Shown here: positions 16,958 through 25,700 of the stretch, piece after piece
How the letters are laid out: every line of letters starts with the position of its first letter
Position numbering within the stretch: position 1 is the first letter of the stretch
Assembly: GCF_002632465.1 (NCBI RefSeq)
Contig: NZ_NIBS01000023.1
Location: 2,642 to 40,665, forward strand
Source: Xenorhabdus budapestensis
GTDB taxonomy: Bacteria > Pseudomonadota > Gammaproteobacteria > Enterobacterales > Enterobacteriaceae
Length of the DNA: 38,024 nt
Direction: 5' to 3'
Made by a program: the position numbers and the translations under genes
Notes under the pieces: generated by a model
What the model was told of the DNA's origin: nothing
Database searches by the model: none
Seen by the model: the letters and a program-made list of their open reading frames with translations, nothing else

Positions 16958-17923
16958 ATGATCAAAATAACATTACTTACTTTTTCAGGGCGGGAAAATT
17001 ATCAATGGTTTTTTGACGGAACTGATATCAAACCATTATTAAATTTCATGCGAGATAAGAGAAAGGGAATAAACTTTGGGATAAGTGAGAGAAAGCTCGG
17101 ATTTTCTGGTTTTTTTGTCGAAATTGAAGACTCCGCACAAGGATCAGCACGTCAATATGGGCTGATTAATTCATTTCATGTCTGTGATGGTATAGCGGAA
17201 GATCTGCAAGACAGTAAAGAGCTTGGCTTGGTTTTACTTGAAAAATTTACCCAAGATAATCCACTCAAAAAACATATAAAACAGGAAATACACGATCTCC
17301 GGTCAGATAACTCTGATACTTCCCTAAGCACTGAACAAGAAGATGAACAGGAATACAAAGAGACTGAATTTAATCGAATACACGAACCAAGTTGGCATAT
17401 GTCAGTAAAATTTACCGACCCATTATCTGGACGAGTTTATGATATAGATGCGGCCAGGTATAACCAGGGTTTCTGGAATGATCCCACGCGCATTGCTCTG
17501 AATAATTGTTATGCTTACGCGTGTAACTATGCAAGTAACGATTATCCTCAGCCCGGCAGTTACGGTGGTAAACCAATCACATTTCCTTATACAAAACGTT
17601 ATCTTCAGGCTGTTATAGATGGGGCTATAGCAGATGGATTAGTTAAACTTGATGAACTTACAGATGCACAATATCATCCCAATTATGTTATTGCTCTCTA
17701 TACTATGCCAGATAATTCATACAATTGGGATTACCATTGGTATCGGTTGGTTTTAGATCAGTACCGAACTCAGATGTGGGCACATAAACTTGGCAGAGAA
17801 AGGGTCAGAAAAACAGATAACCAGAGAAAAATTATAAGAGATCCTAACAAAGCCGACCGAGGAAAATATACTGTATTCGGAGGGTATTTTGTCGTAAATA
17901 ATCGGGTGAAGATAAAAGCTTAA
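16958..17923 (+). CDS. Protein of unknown function with a Cys/His hydrolase-like C-terminal domain
   Basis: I do not recognise the whole protein (321 residues). The start ATG follows CGGAG by seven bases; an upstream TTG in frame (16904) has no such site. The N-terminal half (to about 120) is soluble with no signal peptide, followed by an acidic low-complexity linker rich in Glu, Asp and Ser. The C-terminal half has the spaced motifs LNNCYAYACNY, YHWYRL and MWAHKLG, then DPNKADRGKYTVFGGYF. I recall similar Cys...His...WxHKxG modules in uncharacterised bacterial proteins. The order Cys then His suggests a papain-like or transglutaminase-like fold, but no activity is established. It stands alone between the cio operon and endA, converging on endA. 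A toxin or effector is possible. Confidence 0.7.
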   Translation: MIKITLLTFSGRENYQWFFDGTDIKPLLNFMRDKRKGINFGISERKLGFSGFFVEIEDSAQGSARQYGLINSFHVCDGIAEDLQDSKELGLVLLEKFTQDNPLKKHIKQEIHDLRSDNSDTSLSTEQEDEQEYKETEFNRIHEPSWHMSVKFTDPLSGRVYDIDAARYNQGFWNDPTRIALNNCYAYACNYASNDYPQPGSYGGKPITFPYTKRYLQAVIDGAIADGLVKLDELTDAQYHPNYVIALYTMPDNSYNWDYHWYRLVLDQYRTQMWAHKLGRERVRKTDNQRKIIRDPNKADRGKYTVFGGYFVVNNRVKIKA

Positions 17924-18062
17924 AATAATGTATAGCAGCAGAATTAAAGTTCATCATTTATAATATAATTAACGGGTTCACACTTGTAGTATTCTATCAC
18001 CGATGGAATAACTGCGTTATATAGAATAGATGGGAATCCCCTTTTCAGTTCATTAAGGCCCA

Positions 18063-18123
18063 TGAAAAAACCGGTGCTAAGACGACCACCTTTTTATTGG
18101 TAGTTAGGTCTCAATCACCGGTT
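18063..18123 (-). terminator. Large bulged hairpin terminator after the endonuclease gene
   Basis: Read on the minus strand, AACCGGTG (18123-18116) pairs perfectly with CACCGGTT (18076-18069). A second inner stem pairs ACTACC with a GGTGGT segment, and the structure is followed by TTTTTT. It begins 35 bases after the endonuclease stop. On the plus strand the same DNA could partly stop transcription from the upstream gene. The rest of 17924-18157 has a short inverted repeat (TATTCTAT...ATAGAATA). Confidence 0.75.
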
Positions 18124-18157
18124 CACTTCCTAAAAATAACAATCCAATATATTTTAG

Positions 18158-19162
18158 TTATTTTTTACAATTACCTGCCAAATAATACCCGGCTTTCCGA
18201 GCTTCAGATTCCGAACGAAAATAAATAGCATTTTTATCAGCTACTGTCTTATATCCGGAGCAATGTGCAAAATGATAAATCTGGCTGTTTTTATTGCCTT
18301 TAATTATTTCACTTTGAGTGACTTTCGTCGTTGATTTTTTAACTGAAACCGGCTCAGTAACTGATTGGTATGAATTTAAATTTTGACTATTATTTTGCCT
18401 ACTAAACCTTTGACCAGAATTTTTGTGCCCTAATTGCCATTTCTTACTCCCTGTAACAAATGGGTTATGGTGCCCCATAATGCGGGCGATTCGATTATCC
18501 CGTTCCCGCTCCCAGGCTTCTACCGGATACTGACGATCCCATGCTATCATTAATTGCTGTTGCTGGTGTGACATCGTCAAATTATAGCGATCATGCATAT
18601 AAAAATAGACTCTGGCGACCATCCCTTTCACTTTGTCGCGCGGTTCAAAAAGGCGTAATTTAAAATCCACTTTACTGCTACAGGCACCATACATATTAGG
18701 TAAATTTCTGGAAGCCATTCCATAACTCAAATTACTGCGATCCCCATTAACTTCACCAATGGAAGGTGCCAGATTATGCATATCCGATTCTATCGCACGA
18801 AATATCGGATCATTATCAACACAGTTTTTTCTTCCGCCATTCTGCCAACATTGTCTCTGATGACCAAATACCCACGCTGGTACAATATGTTCCCACTCGA
18901 TACGCTCAGCACGGGTTTGTTGTGCTCTGATTTGATAATTACAAGAGGCCAGGTCGACACGCCCGCCACTTTTACCTACCCATTGCCAATTACAGCCACA
19001 ATACAAAGTACCAATGCCTGATTTTTCTTGCCCATCATAAACATATTTTCGTGATTCTACTTTAGCCTGCTCAAAGTTGGTCGGCACACTCCATGCGCTA
19101 AAAGATGCAATGAATGCCAAAAATAAAAGATAATTTGTCCAAAGGCGAAATTTATTGTTCAA
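18158..19162 (-). CDS. endA: Periplasmic/secreted endonuclease I (EndA/Dns family) with a C-terminal Ada-like metal-binding extension
   Basis: The 334-residue protein has a signal peptide (hydrophobic LLFLAFIASFSAWS, cleavage near 25), then the endonuclease I domain to about 245. That domain has the Cys-rich LYCGCNW, catalytic WEHIVPAW (Glu91-His92), FGHQRQCW, and DMHNLAPSIGEVNGDRSN with the metal-binding Asn. E. coli EndA is about 235 residues; here roughly 50 linker residues rich in Ser, Asn and Gln lead to a second small domain (GNKNSQIYHFAHCSGY through YYLAGNC), a pattern seen at the ends of various bacterial nucleases and resembling the Ada metal-binding fold. The start is a TTG, with AGG seven bases upstream and no ATG nearby. 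It degrades DNA outside the cytoplasm, for nutrition or in host cadavers. Confidence 0.9.
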   Translation of the reverse strand: MNNKFRLWTNYLLFLAFIASFSAWSVPTNFEQAKVESRKYVYDGQEKSGIGTLYCGCNWQWVGKSGGRVDLASCNYQIRAQQTRAERIEWEHIVPAWVFGHQRQCWQNGGRKNCVDNDPIFRAIESDMHNLAPSIGEVNGDRSNLSYGMASRNLPNMYGACSSKVDFKLRLFEPRDKVKGMVARVYFYMHDRYNLTMSHQQQQLMIAWDRQYPVEAWERERDNRIARIMGHHNPFVTGSKKWQLGHKNSGQRFSRQNNSQNLNSYQSVTEPVSVKKSTTKVTQSEIIKGNKNSQIYHFAHCSGYKTVADKNAIYFRSESEARKAGYYLAGNCKK

Positions 19163-19430
19163 AATAATACCTATTCACTTGTTGTATCATACCAATCTGG
19201 TATCCTGCCTGATCAGACAAATAAATGACACATATTATTTATCGAATTTCTCTTACATGGATACTGTAGGATCAGTTTGCTATTTTAATTTGTTAAAATC
19301 AATATCACTTAATGCATAGAATAAGTTAATTTATTGCACTTTTAAAGACTCAATTACTCTGTTTATTAAGCCATTAAAATCTATTTGTCTGAGTAAAATT
19401 AAATCAACTTTAATATTTTTAATAAAATAA

Positions 19431-19499
19431 ATGACGATCAATACTAAATTTGAACAGCTTGAACACGAACCACTGGATGTTGTAAAGAAATACTCATGA
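19431..19499 (+). CDS. Tiny ORF 1 of an overlapping trio (22 aa)
   Basis: An ATG opens a 22-codon frame (MTINTKFEQLEHEPLDVVKK...). Its stop overlaps the start of the next ORF as ATGA. No clear ribosome binding site is visible (AATAAAATA precedes the ATG). It may be the front of one gene whose remainder has shifted frame, or a leader peptide. The preceding 19163-19430 shows no gene. Confidence 0.3.
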   Translation: MTINTKFEQLEHEPLDVVKKYS

Positions 19500-19618
19500 A
19501 ATTAAAGGTTACTATCAACACTATTCATATTTCAGAAAATCATTTACAAATTCAGGTTTTCATTGCAGGTAAAAATCAGTTAGATATTACTTTAAATTCG
19601 TTCTCTGATGAACTATAA
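19496..19618 (+). CDS. Tiny ORF 2 of an overlapping trio (40 aa)
   Basis: This 40-residue frame starts on the ATGA that ends ORF 1 and ends 11 bases inside ORF 3. The protein alternates polar and hydrophobic residues (HLQIQVFIAGKNQLDITL), like beta strands, and has no membrane helix. I do not recognise it. The tight overlap on both sides is the main evidence that it could be translated. Confidence 0.35.
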   Translation: MKLKVTINTIHISENHLQIQVFIAGKNQLDITLNSFSDEL

Positions 19619-19787
19619 ACCTACCCTATGTTTAAGAAAAAAACACAAAAACCCATTTATTTTTCTAATAGTTCTTTGTGTTTTGTTATTAATCTATTAC
19701 CCACTTCGTTTCTTTTTGGGTGAGAAATGGATAATGACAGCTTTATTATTATGGATGAAAGTGACATTTTTCCATATCAAAAGTTAG
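19608..19787 (+). CDS. Small membrane protein, ORF 3 of an overlapping trio (59 aa)
   Basis: The ATG lies inside the last codons of ORF 2 (GATGAACTATAA), so translation could be coupled. The 59-residue product has a basic N-terminus (LRKKHKN), one clear membrane helix (PFIFLIVLCVLLLIYYPL) and a second hydrophobic stretch (WIMTALLLWMKVTFFHI). No homologue comes to mind. Small basic one-helix proteins include phage-lysis, toxin and regulatory peptides, but nothing here decides. Confidence 0.45.
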   Translation: MNYKPTLCLRKKHKNPFIFLIVLCVLLLIYYPLRFFLGEKWIMTALLLWMKVTFFHIKS

Positions 19788-20346
19788 CATAAAAATATCA
19801 CTTCTGGATATTTTATATCATTAAACTAACTTCCATTGAAATTCTTTAACCAGGAATCTGTCATTCCCTTTTTAAAATATTAATTTTTAAGAAATTGTAA
19901 CATGCATTCATTATACCTTATTATCATCACGCCTTTTTTCCTCTTGTATAAAATCATCTTTTTATAAAAATAAAATCAGAAAAGAATTAAATTCATCTTA
20001 CAAATACAAAACATCAATCATAATTTATAGTTTTAAATATTTCTTTCGTTAAAGAAATATTTAAAACCAATAAAAATAAGTTATTGGTTGATAAAAAAAA
20101 GTGATTTGAAATAATCAAATAAAAAACACACCTTATATAAATCACAACCATCCTGAATTTAAATTCTATTAAAGAGGAAATAATAAAGATAAAATAAACC
20201 CTAAAAAACCACCTACAAAATTAAGATAAAAGACAATAATATCAATAAATTACAACAGAGAAACTACTTTAATACAGTCAACCTAACCAAAATTATCATT
20301 AATCACCTTATTAACTTTTTAAAATTATATATAGGGCAATAATAAT
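19788..20346. other. AT-rich gene-free leader region before the halovibrin-like gene
   Basis: These 559 bases contain no frame that looks coding on either strand. They include the hairpin cluster at 20031-20120 and end in an AGGG-type ribosome binding site before the ATG at 20347. Long A and T runs suggest a horizontally acquired, H-NS-bound type region. Confidence 0.6.
20031..20120. repeat. Three consecutive perfect hairpins
   Basis: Hairpin 1 (20031-20066) is a perfect 16-bp stem, TTTTAAATATTTCTTT with its complement, around a CGTT loop. Hairpin 2 (20065-20089) pairs AACCAATAA with TTATTGGTT around AAATAAG. Hairpin 3 (20104-20120) pairs ATTTGA with TCAAAT around AATAA. They lie some 230 bases before the halovibrin-like gene and may be a transcription stop, a protein-binding site or RNA structure. 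Confidence 0.7.
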
Positions 20347-21198
20347 ATGAAAAAGATAATTTTACTTACCAAAATTTTCCTATTCAGCTTTTTCATTCCT
20401 ATTGTTAATGCTGATTCAAATCATAATGGTTACGATGTTGCCAAAAAAATAACTCAAAGGTACTTTGATAATCAAAAGTATTGTGGAGATGACGGTCTAC
20501 CTGCATTTTTATGTTCTGGTGTTTTACTGAGAGGAACCGTTGCTTCGGATAAATATCACTCATGGAATCCAAGCCCACATTCCCAAGAAAGTGGCGGTGT
20601 TTCATTCTCCTATTTGAGACATGATGTTAAGGATATTGAACTCGCTTATGATTACAAAAATGGTTATATTTTTTCTCCATATATTGAAAATCCTGCTGAT
20701 AAAGTTCGTCCCGAAATTCTTTGTTATTTTCCTATTGACGGAGATACGGTAAACAGAAGTGACAAAGGATGTGGTCCTGATTCAGGAAATCCAAACAGCA
20801 TTCCTTGCCAACAACAGGGAATTACCACAGCAGAACAGTGGGTCAATCATTATAGAAATGTTGTTCACTCCAGCCGCTTCGCCCAATGTGGTTTTGATGT
20901 CACAGGAACAGGGAGCGCAGATGCATTTATGCAAGGAATTAAAGTTCGCTCACTGATTCAGTTACCATTAAATAACGAACTAATTTTGGCTACCTGGCCC
21001 CAAAATATCCCTGATAAATTGCCTATCGAAGCCTTCTTTTATCTTTCTGAAGGGTTGAATAGCGCACAACATGATCAAAGAGATTTTTATCAGGTTACAG
21101 GGATAATCATACCAATAATACAGATGACACTCCCTTCTGATGAAAATCAAAATGTTAGCTTTAGCTATAAGCCAGAAGATCAAGTTATTAATCCCTAG
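20347..21198 (+). CDS. Secreted halovibrin (HvnA)-like protein
   Basis: The 283-residue protein has a clear signal peptide (MKKIILLTKIFLFSFFIPIVNA, cleavage near 22). The mature part contains YHSWNPSPHSQESGGVSFSY, several cysteines that could form disulfides, and ILATWPQNIPDKLPIEAFFY. From memory these match proteins annotated as halovibrin HvnA in Vibrio and Pseudomonas. Vibrio fischeri halovibrins are secreted NAD-glycohydrolases, earlier described as ADP-ribosyltransferases. An extracellular enzyme acting on host NAD would suit a pathogen or symbiont, but function here is by family resemblance only. The gene stands alone, 199 bases before the Ig-like-repeat gene; no terminator separates them clearly. 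Confidence 0.65.
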   Translation: MKKIILLTKIFLFSFFIPIVNADSNHNGYDVAKKITQRYFDNQKYCGDDGLPAFLCSGVLLRGTVASDKYHSWNPSPHSQESGGVSFSYLRHDVKDIELAYDYKNGYIFSPYIENPADKVRPEILCYFPIDGDTVNRSDKGCGPDSGNPNSIPCQQQGITTAEQWVNHYRNVVHSSRFAQCGFDVTGTGSADAFMQGIKVRSLIQLPLNNELILATWPQNIPDKLPIEAFFYLSEGLNSAQHDQRDFYQVTGIIIPIIQMTLPSDENQNVSFSYKPEDQVINP

Positions 21199-21397
21199 AA
21201 TTAACAAATTGAAATTACGAACATCTAATTAAAAACAACAAAAACTATATCTTCATGAAAGATAAATTTAAAATAAAAACCTTAAGAGACTATATAGAAA
21301 ATTCATATATTAAAAAACCAAAAAAATTTCACATTAAATAATGTAGAAAGTACAACAACCAAACTAATATTTACATAACAGAAACAAGAGGTATTCA

Positions 21398-22432
21398 ATG
21401 AAAAGTTTATATGATGTAACACTTGCTCCACCTACTTTTCCACAAGCAGATGGAACGGGTACTATCTACATACATAATCTTCAAGCAATGGAAAATGAAT
21501 TCATAATAATGTATGTACCACACTATCCTGATGCTGATGTTGGGGATGAAATAATTGGCTATCTTTGTTTGCATGGTGATTGTTCAAATAGTGAAAATGG
21601 TGCTGTTATAAAATCATCGTCATATTATATGACGCCTGATAGGGTAGATCTTCCTCCATATGTTTTATTGTTTCATATAAACGAAATTTCTATATATGGT
21701 AAATTTCAAGCTCATTATAAAGTAATCAGTCGTGGGAATGTTAATGAGTCACAAAGAGTAAATATAAATCTTACGTATTCGGATATATCCAGCTTGTCAA
21801 GCTATATTCCCAGAGCACCTGATGCGACAGGAAATCAAGGTAATTTACTGACAAAAGATGATTATTATAAGTTAGATCGATTGAGAATAGATGTGCCAGT
21901 TTATGATGGAATGGCTTCTGGGCAGGTAGTCAATGTACAATGGCAAGGTCGTAAAGGTATTATATACTCAACACTACCTCAGACAGTATATGAAGTCATG
22001 CCGATGACATTCTATATTCCTCGGATGGAGTTTATTGATACAATTGGTAATACAGCAAAAGTACAATTTAAAGTAGAGAAATTAGTCAATAACACTGCTA
22101 CGTATTCAGGAATTTTACATCTTGAAATTGAAGGACAAGAGCTTAATTTACCAGCACCCACCCTTTTCTACCGTGGTGATAGCACTATTCACGTTATGAT
22201 AGAGTATTCTGATATGTCATTTGATCAAACAGTAGAAATCCGTGCGGTAGGTAAAACAGTGCTACAGACTCATTATAAGCAGGTTGATGATCAAAACCAA
22301 ATGGCAGTACCGCTACCTGCTGATTGGATAGAAGAAAATAGAGGGCATCTGGTACTGATTGATTACGCAGTCGGTAGTATGTATCCCGGAAGGGAATATA
22401 GTTTTTCTCGTGTATTACGACAAATTCTATAA
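21398..22432 (+). CDS. Leaderless Ig-like-repeat protein of unknown function
   Basis: The 344-residue protein starts behind AAGAGG and has no signal peptide. It appears built of about three beta-rich repeats. The two C-terminal units are clearest: RIDVPVYDGMASGQVVNVQW with MPMTFYIPRMEFIDTIGNTA, then LPAPTLFYRGDSTIHVMIEY with MAVPLPADWIEENRGHLVLI. I recall many-repeat versions of this module (GMxxGxTVxVxWxG ... FxIPRxxVIDxIG) in Pseudomonas hypothetical proteins. The gene ends in a strong terminator, so it is separate from the autotransporter gene that follows. Its lack of a leader is shared with the paralogues at 26583-31644, although the sequences differ. Confidence 0.7.
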   Translation: MKSLYDVTLAPPTFPQADGTGTIYIHNLQAMENEFIIMYVPHYPDADVGDEIIGYLCLHGDCSNSENGAVIKSSSYYMTPDRVDLPPYVLLFHINEISIYGKFQAHYKVISRGNVNESQRVNINLTYSDISSLSSYIPRAPDATGNQGNLLTKDDYYKLDRLRIDVPVYDGMASGQVVNVQWQGRKGIIYSTLPQTVYEVMPMTFYIPRMEFIDTIGNTAKVQFKVEKLVNNTATYSGILHLEIEGQELNLPAPTLFYRGDSTIHVMIEYSDMSFDQTVEIRAVGKTVLQTHYKQVDDQNQMAVPLPADWIEENRGHLVLIDYAVGSMYPGREYSFSRVLRQIL

Positions 22433-22473
22433 AATAAAACTCTGTGAAATATATAGAAGCTCTTTGATCTCTG

Positions 22474-22508
22474 ACAAACCTCGTTTAATCCAGCGAGGTT
22501 TGTTTTTG
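22474..22508 (+). terminator. Rho-independent terminator after the Ig-like-repeat gene
   Basis: ACAAACCTCG pairs perfectly with CGAGGTTTGT around a 10-base loop and is followed by a run of five T, 42 bases after the stop codon. It is the clearest plus-strand terminator in the window. Confidence 0.9.
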
Positions 22509-22614
22509 CACTTCTAACTGAAAACTATCTTCTTATAACCATGGTCAACAATATATTTTTTATTAATAGTACCACAATAGATCTTTTTTTAACCATTAAA
22601 TGAGGGCGTAATTC

Positions 22615-22719
22615 ATGAAAATAGAAACCATCGATTTGAGTGTCTTAACAAATTGGGTTCGTCTTTTGGCAGATTTCTTGTCAAAATTAAAATACCTAAC
22701 TAATATCAAATACGAATAG
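22615..22719 (+). CDS. 34-aa ORF in the leader of the inverse autotransporter gene
   Basis: The ATG follows TGAGGG by about nine bases. The peptide (MKIETIDLSVLTNWVRLLAD..., ending LTNIKYE) would form an amphipathic helix. It lies 72 bases before the autotransporter start. It could be a leader peptide, a small amphipathic toxin-like peptide, or chance; the plausible ribosome binding site is the main support. Confidence 0.4.
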   Translation: MKIETIDLSVLTNWVRLLADFLSKLKYLTNIKYE

Positions 22720-22759
22720 ATTAACATCATTTAATGGATAAAAATACAGTTAAGACACT
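22639..22759. promoter_or_regulatory. Long-range inverted repeat spanning the autotransporter leader
   Basis: AGTGTCTTAAC at 22639-22649, inside the 34-aa ORF, is the exact complement of GTTAAGACACT at 22749-22759, 33 bases before the autotransporter ATG. In mRNA these could form an 11-bp stem enclosing about 99 bases, linking translation of the small ORF to folding near the autotransporter start. As DNA they could instead be two half-sites for a regulator. Confidence 0.45.
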
Positions 22760-22791
22760 GTTAGTATCAAAATCCCTGAGGTGCTTATTAT

Positions 22792-25700
22792 ATGCTATCA
22801 TATATTAGTAAATTCATTGTTCTTCTCTCTGTGCTTTATACATTATTGATACCATCTACAATGATAAGAGCCTTTGCTGATGAAAACCTAACAACTGAAA
22901 AGTCTCTTCCCCAAGAAAAAGAGAGAAAAGATAATTTAGCTATCCGTGTTAACGAATCAAATAAAAAAGATGATATACAGAAAGCAGATAACTTTTCAGA
23001 AACTGAATTACCTAATTTTATTACAAAAAATATCCAGACAGTAGGTAATATACTGTCATCATCTTCTTCTGAACTAGTTGAACAAGCTAAATCTTATGCC
23101 TTAGGTAAATTTAACAGTACCATTGCCTCCGAAGCCCAAAAATGGTTATCTCAATTTGGTACAGCAAAAATTAACTTTGGTCTTGATAGAAAAGGTAAAT
23201 TGGAAAATAATTCATTAGATCTGTTATTACCCCTTTACGATAATAAAACGGATTGGCTCCTCTTTTCCCAATTAGGTTATCGCAATAAAGACAGCAGGAA
23301 TACAGTTAACCTTGGTTTGGGAGGACGCTATTTTTATCAAAACTGGATGTATGGCCTGAATACATTTTATGACTATGACCTTACAGGTAAAAACAAGCGG
23401 ATAGGATTTGGAGGAGAAATTTGGGGTGACTATATCAAACTCTCTGCCAACACTTATCGTCGCTTAAGCGACTGGCAGATTTCACGGAATTTTGAAGAAC
23501 ACCATGAACGCCCCGCCAATGGTTATGACATTAACGGAGAGTTCTTTCTGCCTGCCTACCCTAATTTAGGAGGCAAACTAGTTTATGAACAATATTTCGG
23601 CGAAAACGTAACCTTATTCAATCGGCATACCAAGCAGAAAAACCCCAGTCTGGTTAAATTGGGTGTGACTTATACGCCGATTCCATTGATAACCATGGGT
23701 GTGGATTATAGACAAGGTGAAGGTGGCCGTACTGAAACACAATTTTTGGCGAATCTAAATTATAGACTGGGAGTTCCTTTAGGCACTCAGTTATCACCAG
23801 AGAATGTAGCTGCTATGCGTACATTGGCAGGAAGCCGTTATGAATTGGTCGAAAGAAATAACAATATTGTACTTGACCATAAAAAAATCCCGATTGCTCA
23901 ATTTTCTGTTCCAGAAACGATTGTGGGTTACAGCCATATGCAAAAAAACATTTCAGCTATATTCCCTGCTGATGCATCTATTAAACAGGTCCACTGGGCT
24001 ATCAATGAAGAAAAAATATTTGAAAGCAAAAACGGGAAACTTTCTTCTAAGGTAGGTAAATCTATTCAGATTACATTACCGAAATTTTCACTTGATGAAA
24101 AAAATAATTATTCTATTTATGTTTTTGCTGAATTAACTAATGGTAAAAAAATAGGACCTAAGCAGATACAAGCTCTTGTCATGCCTTTTATGGTTAAAAA
24201 ATGGAAAGAAGGAGAGCCTGTTTACATTATTCCAGAAAGAACTTCAAGAGATGATGGTAAGGCAACTTATATTCTTAAGCCTGTAATGACTTTTGATACA
24301 GAAATAGGAGCTCCAGTTCCTTGCGCTATTATTGAAAATTATCAATGGGCGACAGAGCCACATAATGATCTGGAGATTAAAATTGAAAAAGGCACAGCAT
24401 CAGACGATTGCCCGAATATTGATAATTCTAAAAGCTCAGGAGATAAAATTCCTCTTACAACTGATAAACATGGGCGTATCACACAAAAAGTGACCTTAAC
24501 CAGTGATAAAAATATTGGTAATGTAAATGTTTACCTGACAACAGATGGTGTACGTAAATCAATAGGAAAGATAGGGCATGAAGAAGGCAAAAAACCAACC
24601 ATTCAGAGTATGACATTAGAACCATCAAATGGGTCTGTTCTTCCTAGTGGTTCATATAAAATTATAGCAACCATATCAGGTACGGATGATAAAAACAAAA
24701 TCCCAGTTAAATGGAAACTCATGAAACCACAAAATGCAGGTCTATCGCTATCACCTTCAGAAGAAACCACAACTGTATCGAATGAAAAATTAACAGCAAC
24801 ATTGACAAGCAGTTCACAGAATACTCCCCCAGGCACTGTTGCTGAGGTGTGTTTGACTATTAACGGAGAACCTGAATCTCAAAAAACACATAAATGTATA
24901 GAAGTTAAATTTAAATCTCCGCCGGTGGATTTTGATATAGCATGGGTCAAACCGATCAATTTTGATAAAGATAAACCATTACTTGGTGATGGAAGTAGTG
25001 CATATACATTTGAAGCATTGATTGTTAAAAAAGGCACAGCAGGAACAACAAATGAGCCAATTGAAGGAAATACTTTCAGTAATGTATTATGGACTACAGA
25101 ACCTGATCAGAAAAGTATTCATCAATTGCAGTTACATTCTACAGCTAACAGTATGACTACCGGGACTAAAAAAGATAATAAACCTGGAATCTTAACAATT
25201 ACGTTAACAAGTAAAGTCGGGATTGGGTATATTTCAGCTTACAATAGTGATTCAAGTAAGGTTGGTCCTGGTGTTAACGTGACACTAACCATGCAAGATC
25301 CAAAAGGGCTTCCTGTTCACAAAACTTCCGCACATGTTATTTTCAAACCTAAAGATGAGCCAGCAGGAATACTTCTTTATAATGTACTTAGTGACAATCA
25401 AGAACCACAGAAAAAAATATTAACTCAGGACGGAAGACCACATAGTGCTTTCCCATCTATTGCAGGACAATTGATTAAATTAAATTCAGGCGATTTTGTG
25501 TCTACCGACAATGATTATGTGGGATATGATATTGATGGAGGTCATGACCTCTATTCTATTATTATAGATGGAAACGGGAAAATGCGTTTTTTAGCTCCAG
25601 GTAATCCAGTAATAACCTTATTTATTACAAAACCCAATAAATCACAATATGCATATAAGTATATCGCAGACATAAAAAAATATTATACAGTAGAAGGTAC

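Noticed and set aside
17176-17358. Minus-strand cysteine- and serine-rich 60-codon frame
   Set aside because: It is the antisense of the acidic linker of the gene at 16958-17923; its composition follows from that.
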